A stretch of 64,000 nt of DNA. Origin: Trifolium pratense. Its lineage: Eukaryota; Streptophyta; Magnoliopsida; Fabales; Fabaceae. The notes under the pieces were generated by a model. That model saw only the letters and a program-made list of their open reading frames with translations, did no database searches and was not told where the DNA came from. The DNA is taken from positions 24,386,337-24,450,336 of the forward strand of contig NC_060064.1 in assembly GCF_020283565.1 (NCBI RefSeq). Reading direction: 5' to 3'. Positions 25,031 through 34,134 of the stretch are shown piece after piece (positions within the stretch are counted from its first letter, which is position 1; each line of letters starts with the position of its first letter). A program made the position numbers and the translations under genes.

Positions 25031-25531
25031 ATGGAGTGCTACAACAACACTTTCTCATATTCTTCAGGGTCATCTTCAAAAACAAAGGAGAAAAAGGAAA
25101 AGGGTGTGAAAAAAATCAAAACCAAAAGATCATCGGTGAAACTTTCAACTGATCCACAAAGTATTGCTGCTAGAGAAAGAAGGCATAGAATCAGTGACAG
25201 GTTTAAGATTCTTCAGAGTATGGTTCCTGGTGGGAATAAATTGGATACTGTTTCTATGTTGGAAGAAGCTATTCATTATGTTAAGTTTCTTAAGACACAG
25301 ATTTTGCTTCACCAAACAATGATTAACTTTGTTGATGATTTTGATGAGTCATCATCACATATGTTGCTTCCTCAAGATAATTATTATTCACCAAATGATA
25401 ACATTGTTCAGCATAACACTTTTGGTTCAGTTGAGTCTATGCAGAATTTGCCACAGTTACCACCAGATCAGTTCTGTTTTCAAGGTGATCAAGATACCAA
25501 AACCATGTTTAATATCACTATGAAATATTAA
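25031..25531 (+). CDS. ROX-like: bHLH transcription factor, LAX PANICLE1/ROX-like
   Basis: A nuclear DNA-binding regulator of 166 residues, intronless. After a Lys-rich N terminus (residues 17-37) the bHLH domain covers about 38-92, with [18 protein letters not shown], the loop VPGGNKLDT and helix 2 [17 protein letters not shown]. This closely resembles rice LAX1 and Arabidopsis ROX (bHLH140), subgroup VIIIb, which also holds HECATE and INDEHISCENT. LAX1 and ROX control axillary meristem formation; the same role is inferred here. The basic region has Ala where the E-box-contacting Glu usually stands, as in the subgroup. The C terminus is Asn/Gln/Asp-rich without a known domain. The ATG at 25031 was chosen as the first in frame; only a TTG lies upstream. 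A 694-bp hAT element sits in the presumed 5' leader, and a Stowaway MITE lies 100 bp past the stop. Confidence 0.88.
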   Translation: MECYNNTFSYSSGSSSKTKEKKEKGVKKIKTKRSSVKLSTDPQSIAARERRHRISDRFKILQSMVPGGNKLDTVSMLEEAIHYVKFLKTQILLHQTMINFVDDFDESSSHMLLPQDNYYSPNDNIVQHNTFGSVESMQNLPQLPPDQFCFQGDQDTKTMFNITMKY

Positions 25532-25631
25532 TTAATTAGCCACCTTAATTAATTAGTGTTTCTATTTTAAGTTTTTTTTTTCTTCTACTAGTTATATTAA
25601 TTAGATGTGAACTTTTGTAAGGGTTAAAATG

Positions 25632-25785
25632 ATATTCCATTTGGTCATTATTATAAGTAAAAGTTCACTTTTTAAGGTTATTGATAACTGATGTATCTGG
25701 TTTATAATATAAGTCAGATACATAAATTTTTCAATGAATCTAAAAGGTTAGTTTTTTGTTTATAATAATGACCGGAAGAAGTATA
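25632..25785. mobile_element. Stowaway-like MITE 3' of the bHLH gene
   Basis: The left end atattccatttggtcattattataag and right end ataatgaccggaagaagtat are inverted. Interior AT-rich, no ORF. Likely lies in or near the 3' UTR. Confidence 0.6.
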
Positions 25786-25942
25786 TATTCTATGAGTTAG
25801 TGAGTAATGATATTAATGTAGTGAAAGTTGAATGTAGATTTTGCATGTAATTGTTGTTGCAAACTAGTGAAGAGTCTTTGTCTATCAAAAAACAATTTTA
25901 TGTAGTATGTGCCAATATGCTCATGTATGGTTTTGGTGATTA

Positions 25943-26533
25943 TTTGCATTCATGTCTTTAAGTAGCTGAAAGTTTTTGAAAGAGACAACAAAATTTTGTC
26001 ATGATTCCTGTTTTTGTAGCATATATAGAAGGGTCAATGTGGCTAGGACCACTATTTCTATTTGCGTTAATCCTTCACTAATTTTGGACTATTATTATGT
26101 CTTATCTATATTATGTGTAAATATATGTTTGAAAGAAGTTGAAGAATCTTTGGTGCTTATATATAATCTCATCAAATTCTATGTTGCCGATGTTTTGATT
26201 TAAAAAATTCGATTTTCAAAATATGCTAATGAAGTAAATAACGGATTAAATTGCGGATTAGATTGTTCTCTTTAAGATGTTTCGTAGTACTGTTCAAAGT
26301 TGTGCAAGACAAACTAGCAATCACGTTGTATATTGGTAAGTATACCAATCGTATATGGGATAAAGCGGTCACTCGAAAAATAAAATGGAAGAAAAGAAAT
26401 TTGAGATGAAGGAGACTGGTGGAGAGAGAATAGAAAAAATAAATATCAGAAAATCGTGAGTTTTGATGCATCAAGGGAGCCTCCTTGATTGATCAAATCC
26501 GTAACAAACGATGCAATTTTAGAGGAAGCGGAA
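25943..26533. repeat. Duplicated block A, copy 1
   Basis: About 590 bp beginning tttgcattcatgtc and ending agaggaagcggaa; it recurs in the same orientation at 31564-32226 with high identity. No coding similarity was recognised. It lies 410 bp past the bHLH stop. Confidence 0.85.
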
Positions 26534-26910
26534 TCTCTCCATTTTCGGATTCTAGATTCCAAATGGCTTATATGTTTTCGGATACAAAATATCCTAATCC
26601 AAATTGAGGGTATTTTGGGGTTTTTGTGGGGCCTTGAGCAACCCATGGGGCCTAATTAAAGAGCAATTTTCATCAGTTTTTCTATCTCAAACTAGTAGGA
26701 CTCTCGTGTGCTGCCGTATGGGGCGCACCTTCGAAGCGCGTCGTGGGTGTTATGCTTCTTTAATTTGATTCAATAATAAAACACTAACACTTTGATCAAA
26801 TGGGAAAAAAAGACTTGTGTTGTCCCATGAATCTACTATAACGACCCATCTCTCAACCATTGGTTGGAAGGGAAACAGATCCTCTAGCATTTTGGTGGTA
26901 ACTCCAGCCT

Positions 26911-27060
26911 ACTCCCTCCAATCACTATTATAAGCAAACTAACATTTTTTAGGTAAATTAAAAAACTAATATATATAGTTTATAATAGTAACCAAATACA
27001 TCATCTTTTCAATGAATAAAAAAAATCATTTTTTTGTTTATAATATGACCGAAGGGAAAG
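26911..27060. mobile_element. Stowaway MITE upstream of the PPR gene
   Basis: TACTCCCTCCAATCACTATTATAAG at the left and the inverted ataatatgaccgaaggga at the right. TA-bordered, no ORF, about 380 bp before the PPR start codon. Confidence 0.6.
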
Positions 27061-27437
27061 ATTAATCCAAAACACGAGAAGTAATTGAAAAAAAATATTT
27101 GAAAAAGTAATTGAAAATTGAAAAAAAAAACAAGTAACTGAAAAAAATTCAGTTTTGCCCGTTGATCGTCGCCGTCGTAGTCCGACCGTGTGTCTCGTCG
27201 GTCATTTCGTCATCGCCGTCGAGCTTTCTCATCGTTGCGTCATTGAAAGTGCAAATTCAAGCTTGTGGTTCACCTTCCAGCCTTCCCAATCTGCAAATTC
27301 AAGTCAGAGGATCCGTTTCTTGGTTGGGAGTCACCATCAACCCTTCGCCGGCGAATCATTACTCCACTCCCGTTCACCATTATCCTCTCACCCATTGTCA
27401 ATAACTGAAAGATAGCACACAAAGTAGCATAATAGCT

Positions 27438-29528
27438 ATGGCAGTCGCTTCTTATTCAAGGTATGCATCACTTGAAGACCTTTTACACCTCTTAAAATTC
27501 TCTGCCGATGCTAAATATCTAAACTTTGGTAAAACCATCCACACCCAGTTGCTCATTCGCAACCAATCTTCAAACCGCCACTCTCACATTGTTCAGCTGA
27601 ACTCCCTAATCAATCTCTATGTTAAATGTTCTAAACTCCGTCTCGCACGTTACCTGTTTGACGAAATGCCTCTTAGAAACGTTGTTTCTTATAATGCTTT
27701 AATGGCTGGTTATTTACATAGTGGTGAACATTTGGAAGTTATTTCGCTCTTCAAGAAAATGGTTTCGTCGTTTCAAAATGATGTTTTACCAAATGAGCAT
27801 GTGTTTACCACTATTCTTTCTGCTTGTGGACATAGTGGGAGAGTTTTTGAAGGGATGCAGTGTCATGGGTATTTGTTTAAATTTGGGTTGGTTTTTCATC
27901 ATTACGTGAAAAGTGCTCTTGTTCATATGTACTCGAAGTGTTTTCATGTTGATTTAGCATTGCAGGTTTTGGATAGTGAACATGGTAGTAATAATGATGC
28001 ATTTTGTTATAACTCTGTGTTGAAAGCCCTTGTGGAGTCTCGGCGTTTGGCAGAGGCCATGGATGTTTTGGGGAGGATGGTGGATGAATGCGTGGTTTGG
28101 GACAATGTTACGTATGTTAGTGTCATGGGACTTTGTGGTCAGATTAGAGATTTGCGATTGGGTTTACAAGTTCATGCGCAGTTGTTGAAAGGAGGTTTGA
28201 CGTTTGATGTATTTGTCGGTAGCATGTTGGTAGACATGTATGGAAAATGTGGCAATATCTTGAATGCGAGGAAAGTTTTTGACGCTTTACAAAATCGAAA
28301 TGTGGTGGTGTGGACTTCCCTCATGACCGCTTACTTGCAGAATGGTGATTTTGAGGAGACGTTGAATCTTCTTACATGTATGGATCAAGAAGGTACTATG
28401 CCCAATGAGTTCACTTTTGCAGTTTTGCTTAATGCTTGTGCAGGTATAGCAGCACTCAAACATGGCGATATATTCCATGGTAGGGTTGAGAAGTTAGGTT
28501 TTAAGAATCGTGTCATTGTCGGAAACGCTTTGATAAATATGTATTCCAAGAGTGGTAGCATTGATTCTTCATATAATGTGTTCTTTGATATGATGCATCG
28601 AGATATTATCACTTGGAATGCTATGATATGTGGGTATTCCCAACATGGACTTGGTAAACAAACTTTGCTAGTGTTTGAAGACATGATGTCTAATGGAGAA
28701 TGTCCAAACCATGTAACCTTTGTTGGTGTTCTATCCGCTTGTGCTCATTTGGCTCTTGTAAATGAAGGATTTTACTATTTGAATCAACTAATGAAACATT
28801 TTAAGATCGAGCCAGGATTGGAGCACTACACCTGTATGGTCGCGGTGATGTGCCGCGCCGGTCTACTTGAAGAGGCTGAGAATTTCATGAAGACAACACA
28901 AGTGAAGTGGGATGTTGTTGCCTGGCGAGTATTGCTTAATGCATGTAATGTTCATCGAAATTATAGCTTGGGGAAACAAATTGCAGAAACTATCTTACAG
29001 ATGGACCCTCGTGATGTGGGGACATATACATTGCTATCAAATATGTATGCAAAGGCACGTAGCTGGGACGGTGTCACAACAATTAGGAAAATGATGAGGG
29101 AAAGAAATGTTAAGAAGGAACCTGGAGTAAGTTGGTTGGAGATAAGAAATGTTGTCCATGTCTTTTCTTCAGATGGAAGCAATCATCCAGAGTGTATTCA
29201 AATTTACAGCAAGGTTCAAATATTACTGGAAAAGATTAAGCAATTGGGATATATACCGAATATTGAAGCTGTACTGCATGATGTGGAAGATGAACAGAAG
29301 GAAAGTTATCTTAATTATCACAGTGAGAAGCTCGCCATAGCATATGGCCTCATGAAAATACCTTCTCCAGCACCCATCCGCGTAATTAAAAACCTTCGGA
29401 TATGTAATGATTGTCACACTGCTGTAAAACTAATATCAAAGGTCACAAACAGGTTGATAATTGTTAGAGATGCTAGCCGATTCCATCATTTTCGTGATGG
29501 GACCTGTACTTGTTCCGATCACTGGTAG
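27438..29528 (+). CDS. At5g39680/EMB2744-like: PPR protein, PLS class with E and DYW domains
   Basis: An intronless gene for 696 residues. Such proteins bind organelle RNA and edit C to U in plastids or mitochondria. Tandem PPR units fill about residues 50-550 (LINLYVKCSKLRLARYLFDEM, LVDMYGKCGNILNARKVFD, NVVVWTSLMTAYLQNG, LINMYSKSGSIDSSYNVF and others), followed by the E region (VAWRVLLNACNVHRN, EPGVSWLEI) and a C-terminal DYW deaminase-like domain. Its zinc-site motifs are visible: HSE at 628-630, CNDC at 656-659, HH at 683-684 and CTC at 690-692. The last three residues are Asp-His-Trp, not Asp-Tyr-Trp. From memory the order and wording follow Arabidopsis At5g39680 (EMB2744) closely; I infer orthology. 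The N terminus (MAVASYSRYASLEDLLHLL) is short and not a clear transit peptide. The RNA target is unknown. Confidence 0.93.
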   Translation: MAVASYSRYASLEDLLHLLKFSADAKYLNFGKTIHTQLLIRNQSSNRHSHIVQLNSLINLYVKCSKLRLARYLFDEMPLRNVVSYNALMAGYLHSGEHLEVISLFKKMVSSFQNDVLPNEHVFTTILSACGHSGRVFEGMQCHGYLFKFGLVFHHYVKSALVHMYSKCFHVDLALQVLDSEHGSNNDAFCYNSVLKALVESRRLAEAMDVLGRMVDECVVWDNVTYVSVMGLCGQIRDLRLGLQVHAQLLKGGLTFDVFVGSMLVDMYGKCGNILNARKVFDALQNRNVVVWTSLMTAYLQNGDFEETLNLLTCMDQEGTMPNEFTFAVLLNACAGIAALKHGDIFHGRVEKLGFKNRVIVGNALINMYSKSGSIDSSYNVFFDMMHRDIITWNAMICGYSQHGLGKQTLLVFEDMMSNGECPNHVTFVGVLSACAHLALVNEGFYYLNQLMKHFKIEPGLEHYTCMVAVMCRAGLLEEAENFMKTTQVKWDVVAWRVLLNACNVHRNYSLGKQIAETILQMDPRDVGTYTLLSNMYAKARSWDGVTTIRKMMRERNVKKEPGVSWLEIRNVVHVFSSDGSNHPECIQIYSKVQILLEKIKQLGYIPNIEAVLHDVEDEQKESYLNYHSEKLAIAYGLMKIPSPAPIRVIKNLRICNDCHTAVKLISKVTNRLIIVRDASRFHHFRDGTCTCSDHW

Positions 29529-29755
29529 CATTTTCACAAGTTTAATATGGTCATAAATCATGATTGTTTGAAGTGAATATCTTAGGTTATGCACCAATTA
29601 ACTTGCACTGCAGCTTATGAATATCAAGCATAGTCTGAGAATGTATATTCAACATGGATTACACTTGTTTAAATTTCAAGGGTCTTGCTGTGGTCTGAGA
29701 TTATTGAAATCAATTCCATTTCCATGTGACCTAAAACTAAATTACATATAGATTA

Positions 29756-29990
29756 TGTTAGAATATAGAATAAAGGAGGATTAAATTAGGTAAGAGTGGT
29801 TAGAGAATATGTTAGTCAGTTAGTTAGAGGAATATTAGTATAAATAGGATAAAGATTATTATTGAGGATTGTTAATTTTGTGAATAGAGGCTTGTTCAAA
29901 AAAAAAAAATTGTGAATAGAGGCTTGTTCAAAAAAAAAATTGTGAATAGAGTAGTGACTCTATTGTAGAATGGGAAATACTTAAATCATT
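29756..29990. repeat. Possible LTR fragment plus 33-bp tandem repeat
   Basis: TGTTAGAATATAGAATAAAGG, then TATAAATAGG about 90 bp on, resembles the start of a copia-type LTR; no partner LTR is present. At 29876-29952 the unit ttgtgaatagaggcttgttc plus an A run occurs twice and then partially again. Confidence 0.4.
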
Positions 29991-30075
29991 GTTTATTCTT
30001 AGTTCTTAATCTAATTTTGTTTTTAACTTTTAGTATTCTTCAATTCATTTTTTTTATTACTAAAATTATGTATAG

Positions 30076-30930
30076 GTATTGGATCTGCTAAACTATTCAT
30101 TTCTTTCCAAGACACCTCTTACCGATTTGTTTTTAGGAATGAAACCTTCCATCGCGAGTTCACGTATTTTACCTTGTGATATTAAAAACGTTATTGGCGG
30201 TGGTATCTATATCACCGTGAAGCTAATTGTAAGAAAGTCGAATAACACTATATTGTTTGCTCAAGGGGGGCAAGATTTTGCGGACTTAATTATACGTTTT
30301 CTAACATTTCCGTTGGGTGGAGTGTTACGCAAGTTAGAAGGGAATAGTTCTTTGGGAAGTATTGATGGATTGTATAAGAGCATATCTAATTTAAATGAAG
30401 ACAGTTATTTTAGGTGCAAAGAAGCAAGGAATAGGCTTCTCACTTTAAGTGTTCTGCAATATTATTGTTATTATCAGCAAAATTTGATGCAATGCTTTTC
30501 AAAAGAGATGAAGATCGGAGTAATGAGAGAAATTTTAGAAAAATGCAACTGGTTAATACCATATCTTCTATGGGAAGTCCTTATGGTCAAGTCAATAGAC
30601 CAGAAATGTATGTCGTTACAGATGTTTTAGTTGTAGAACCATTGTTGTCTCCAATTTCATCTCTATATTTACTTAACCGTTTTGAAACTCCTCTTAATGA
30701 TTTGAAGGAACAAGTTGTCGTCATTGGCATGAAAGAGGTACAATTTTCTGCTTTTGCGTTTGAGTTTTTATCAGACTAATTTACTTGCAGACTGGTTATG
30801 TAGCGATTGCTCATCTCACATTGTTGTGTTGGTGCAGAGTCTCAGCATATTGAAGGCAGCTTTAACCTCAACATCTGCTCTCACCAATGGTTTGCGTCAC
30901 TTGTTAACCAAAGTTAAGGCGGAGGAATGA
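30076..30930 (+). pseudogene. Broken DUF674 copy: exon 1 missing, frameshifted
   Basis: Matches exons 2 and 3 of the intact DUF674 gene at 34135-35763. The exon 2 copy begins at 30076 after TAG, with the same intron-end sequence before it, and encodes KPSIASSRILPCDIKNVIGG. Near 30470 bases are lost compared with the intact copy (which has RFDARNKRIFDAM there), and the rest of exon 2 continues in another frame (MLFKRDEDRSNERNFRKMQ, to 30736). The exon 3 copy at 30838-30930 is intact (SLSILKAALTSTSALTNGLR). No exon 1 lies upstream. The duplicated tract starts within intron 1, so the copy was born without its first exon. Not expected to give a normal protein. Confidence 0.88.
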
Positions 30931-31039
30931 GAATCGTTAATGTTGTTATTTCTATTTAAGTTATGTTGTGAAAAAGTTTGTAATGGCCAACATTGTTAGT
31001 TTTACTTTTGTTGCTGTGTTTATTTCATTTTTAGCACTA

Positions 31040-31432
31040 TCCTTTTAAGACCTTTTTAATTTTTAGTTTAGAATGGCATATCTGAATGATCAGTTTCGTT
31101 TCTTTCCCTCTCCCCGTCCACTCTATTTTCTTGATATCTAGCTGCAGCATAAAAATCACTTTTATTATACAGTACAAATTTCATTGACATGTGAGGGTAT
31201 TCTTATCTAGTTGTGCTAAAGATTAGATGTGTATATAGCCTGATCATTTGCAGTGTTGAGTTTCTGAAAAGTCTCATGATTGTGGCAAACAATTTTGGCT
31301 ATAAGTGTAGAAATGTTACTTTTTGAAAATTCACAGTTCACAGTGGCTGTATTAGATCTTATACTAGTGTTACTAATATTACCAATATTTGTGATTCTTA
31401 AGATTTAAAGGTGGTGCTTCTGTATTAAAGTA
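31040..31432. repeat. 3' flank of the DUF674 duplication (copy 1)
   Basis: Continues the similarity to the region downstream of the intact gene (35880-36767). It is colinear except that the second copy contains the TRIM element at 36071-36575. Similarity ends near 'acattaaagta'. Confidence 0.8.
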
Positions 31433-31563
31433 GATTTTTTCTTATATATAGGACTGGAGGGAGTATTATCAACTTTAGCAGAAAAAGACAGGTTATTCAA
31501 ACTTGTCTTCTCGGATGGAATTAGAAACAATGAAGAAGGGTTATACAGGTTATACAAACTTTC

Positions 31564-32226
31564 TTTGCATTCATGTCTTTAAGTAGCTGAAAGTTTTTGA
31601 AAGAGACAACAAAATTTTGTCATGATTCCTGTTTTTGTAGCATATATAGAAGGGTCAATGTGGCTAGGACCACTATTTCTATTTGCCTTAATGCTTCACT
31701 AATTTTGGACTATTATTTTGTCTTATCTATATTATGTCTAAATATATGTTTGAAAAAAGTTGAAGAATCTTTGGTGCTTATATATAATCTCATCAAATTC
31801 TATGTTTTGCCGATGTTTTGGATTTTTAAAAATCGATTATCAAAATTGCTAATGAAGTAAATATCGTATTAAATTGCAGATCGGGTCGCTCTCTTTAAGT
31901 TGTTTTGTAACACTATTCAAAATTGTACAAGTCACACTAACAACCACGTTATCTCCAGGATAAAACAACTCTATTAGAATTGATACCGAATAACTTGCAC
32001 TATAGAAATTGATCTAAAATTACACTATAGTCAAGAATAAGTAGTCAAATATTGGTACGTATACCAATCATATATGGGACAGTACGTATACCAATCATAT
32101 ATGGGACAAAGTGGCCACTTGAAAAATAAAATGGAAGAAAAGAAATTTGAGATGAAGCAGACGAGAGTAGAGCCTCACTGATTGATCAAATTCGTAACAA
32201 ACGATGCAATTTTAGAGGAAGCGGAA
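31564..32226. repeat. Duplicated block A, copy 2
   Basis: Second copy of 25943-26533, same orientation. It has an extra stretch at about 31950-32090 absent from copy 1, including a short internal duplication of 'acgtataccaatcatatatgg'. Confidence 0.85.
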
Positions 32227-32410
32227 CTGATGCACGAGGTGACATATTGGATTGGAACATATGTGTGGCGGGGCGCGTGTGATGGTCAAGAGTGTGTGCT
32301 AACTAACTTGTGTCTAGTTTTGACCAAATAAACTTGTAGAATGTAAAATATTAATTTGTTGGATCATACTAAACAGTGTCTCTGAGACATTTGTTAAGCA
32401 TACTAAAAAA

Positions 32411-32667
32411 AGAAACTAAGAGAAGCATGTGAAAAATGGGGTTGTTTCAGGATCATAAACCACTCTATTCCTTTGAACCTTATGGCTGAGATGAAGATTG
32501 TTGTTGAAGCTCTTCTTGACCTTTCTATGGAGATCAAGAAAAACAACAAAGATGTTATTGCTGGGATTGGTTACATGGTACCAAGTGTTGTTAATCCTTT
32601 CTATGAAGCTTTAGGTCTCTATTATTTAGGTTCTTCACAAGCTATTACAATGGAAGCAGATTGCTGA
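32411..32667 (+). pseudogene. N-terminal fragment of a 2-oxoglutarate/Fe(II) dioxygenase
   Basis: One open frame reads LREACEKWGCFRIINHSIP, then EMKIVVEALLDLSMEIK and NPFYEALGLYYLGSSQA. This is the N-terminal DIOX_N region of plant 2OG oxygenases, most like the DAO (auxin oxidase) type. It ends at a stop at 32665 soon after the SSQA motif. The catalytic jelly-roll with its HxD…H iron ligands is absent downstream. No start codon or upstream exon was found. So this is a truncated relic of about 85 codons. Confidence 0.75.
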
Positions 32668-33073
32668 CGATACTCCCAGCACCATCTTTTCTTCTCCACC
32701 ATCACGTAACATAAATTGATTCCTTTTTATTTTATTTTTATTGTTAATTATTACGTGGCAAAAAAAAAAAAAACTAACGTGACAGCTGAGTCACTTAAGT
32801 GACTTGTCACGCGTTGACTTGGTCAAAATTAACCTTTTGCAAAAGGGATAAAAATAGAGATTAAAAGTGCTATTTTGAAAATTATGGATCAAAATTGCAA
32901 ATTTCTGAAACACTTCTATGATTGTTTTACCTTAATGAAACACTTGTTATATTCCAAGGGTCACTAAGGTACAATTTATGATTGTTTTACACTTTTACTT
33001 TACTGACTATCATGTGCCCTAAGGGTCATGCTAGAAGAAATATGATAAACTTCGGCCGATAGTCAGTAGTAAG
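32668..33073. other. Intergenic, no gene seen
   Basis: AT-rich. 'ttactgactatcatgtgccctaagggtcatg…gatagtcagta' at about 33000-33068 is a small inverted repeat with a word shared with the 6608/60239 MITE family. Confidence 0.4.
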
Positions 33074-33203
33074 GTACTACTCTGTCCCAAAATATAAGGG
33101 AAAATTGGTCAAAGAAAGTTGATGTATTTGGTTAAAAATTTGGACTAGATACATCAACTTTAGTTGACCAATTTTCTCTTATATTTTGGGACGGAGGGAG
33201 TAC
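33074..33203. mobile_element. Stowaway MITE
   Basis: TACTACTCTGTCCCAAAATATAAG at the left is inverted at the right as cttatattttgggacggagggagta. Nearly the whole 130 bp forms a hairpin (gaaaattggtcaa…ttgaccaattttc). Flanked by TA-type borders. Confidence 0.85.
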
Positions 33204-33678
33204 CATTTTACTTATTTAATTATACGGTACTATTTTTCTTCAAGTATTTATTCTATTTTACTTTCCAAAAGGTGTATGTGATTTCCAAGAAAAAGAGGAC
33301 TTATTTACAAAGACAATATAATAAAGTTATTCATGTTTTATACTATTAAATCAAGAAAATTAATTATCTTTAACTAAATTATTTCTTAAACACCGCGCAA
33401 GTAGTTTTTTTTTGGGCTTATAATTGTGATTGAATGAAGTATCATATTTCTTGTACCATATAGTCAAGAAAATAGTCAAGAAAAAAATTGCATGATGTTA
33501 ATATGGTCTCCCATATTTCTTGTATTTGCCAAAAATTAACTTGCATTAAAAATGAAGTTATTAAAGAGGGACTGGAGTGATTGTAATCGGTCACGTAAAC
33601 GTTACTTTGAAAATGCAAAGGGTATTACACCACCAATACATGCATTCATTAATTATGAATAAGCTACTCCGATTCCAA

Positions 33679-33924
33679 TACTCCGTCCGTCTCACAATGA
33701 ATGAGCCAGTTGACTGCGCATAACTTTGACGATTAATATTTTTAATTATATAATAGAAAAAATTATAAAAATATGATATTTTGAAAATACTCATCGAGAT
33801 GAATCCAACATCTTATATGCTAATATTTGTTTTTATTTATTAGTAGAAAAATATGATCAAAATAAGATAATCTGAATAATATATATAGTCAAAATAATTC
33901 ACTCATTTTGGGACGGAGCTAGTA
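33679..33924. mobile_element. Stowaway MITE upstream of the DUF674 gene
   Basis: TACTCCGTCCGTCTCACAATGAATG at the left and the inverted cactcattttgggacggagctagta at the right, with TA borders. About 210 bp before the DUF674 start. Confidence 0.8.
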
Positions 33925-34011
33925 TCTTTTTTACTAAGAATTCGATTATAGCACTTGTAATTTCCAAAATTCACATTCAATAGCCAATAAATTACTACTC
34001 CCATATTGCAC

Positions 34012-34020
34012 CTATATATG
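34012..34020 (+). promoter_or_regulatory. Candidate TATA box of the DUF674 gene
   Basis: CTATATATG, 115 bp before the preferred ATG at 34135 and 64 bp before the alternative ATG at 34084. Confidence 0.4.
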
Positions 34021-34134
34021 AATGCTGAAATATCCATTCAAAGTAACATTTCATCTGAAATTATCTAATTTTTCAATCCAATCATGCTTCTGTCTTTTGT
34101 TTCTCGTTTGATTTCTCATTTGATTGCTGCTACC

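Noticed and set aside
27155..27415. Open frames just upstream of the PPR gene
   Set aside because: Two overlapping frames in a GC-richer leader with no family similarity; best read as 5' UTR of the PPR gene.
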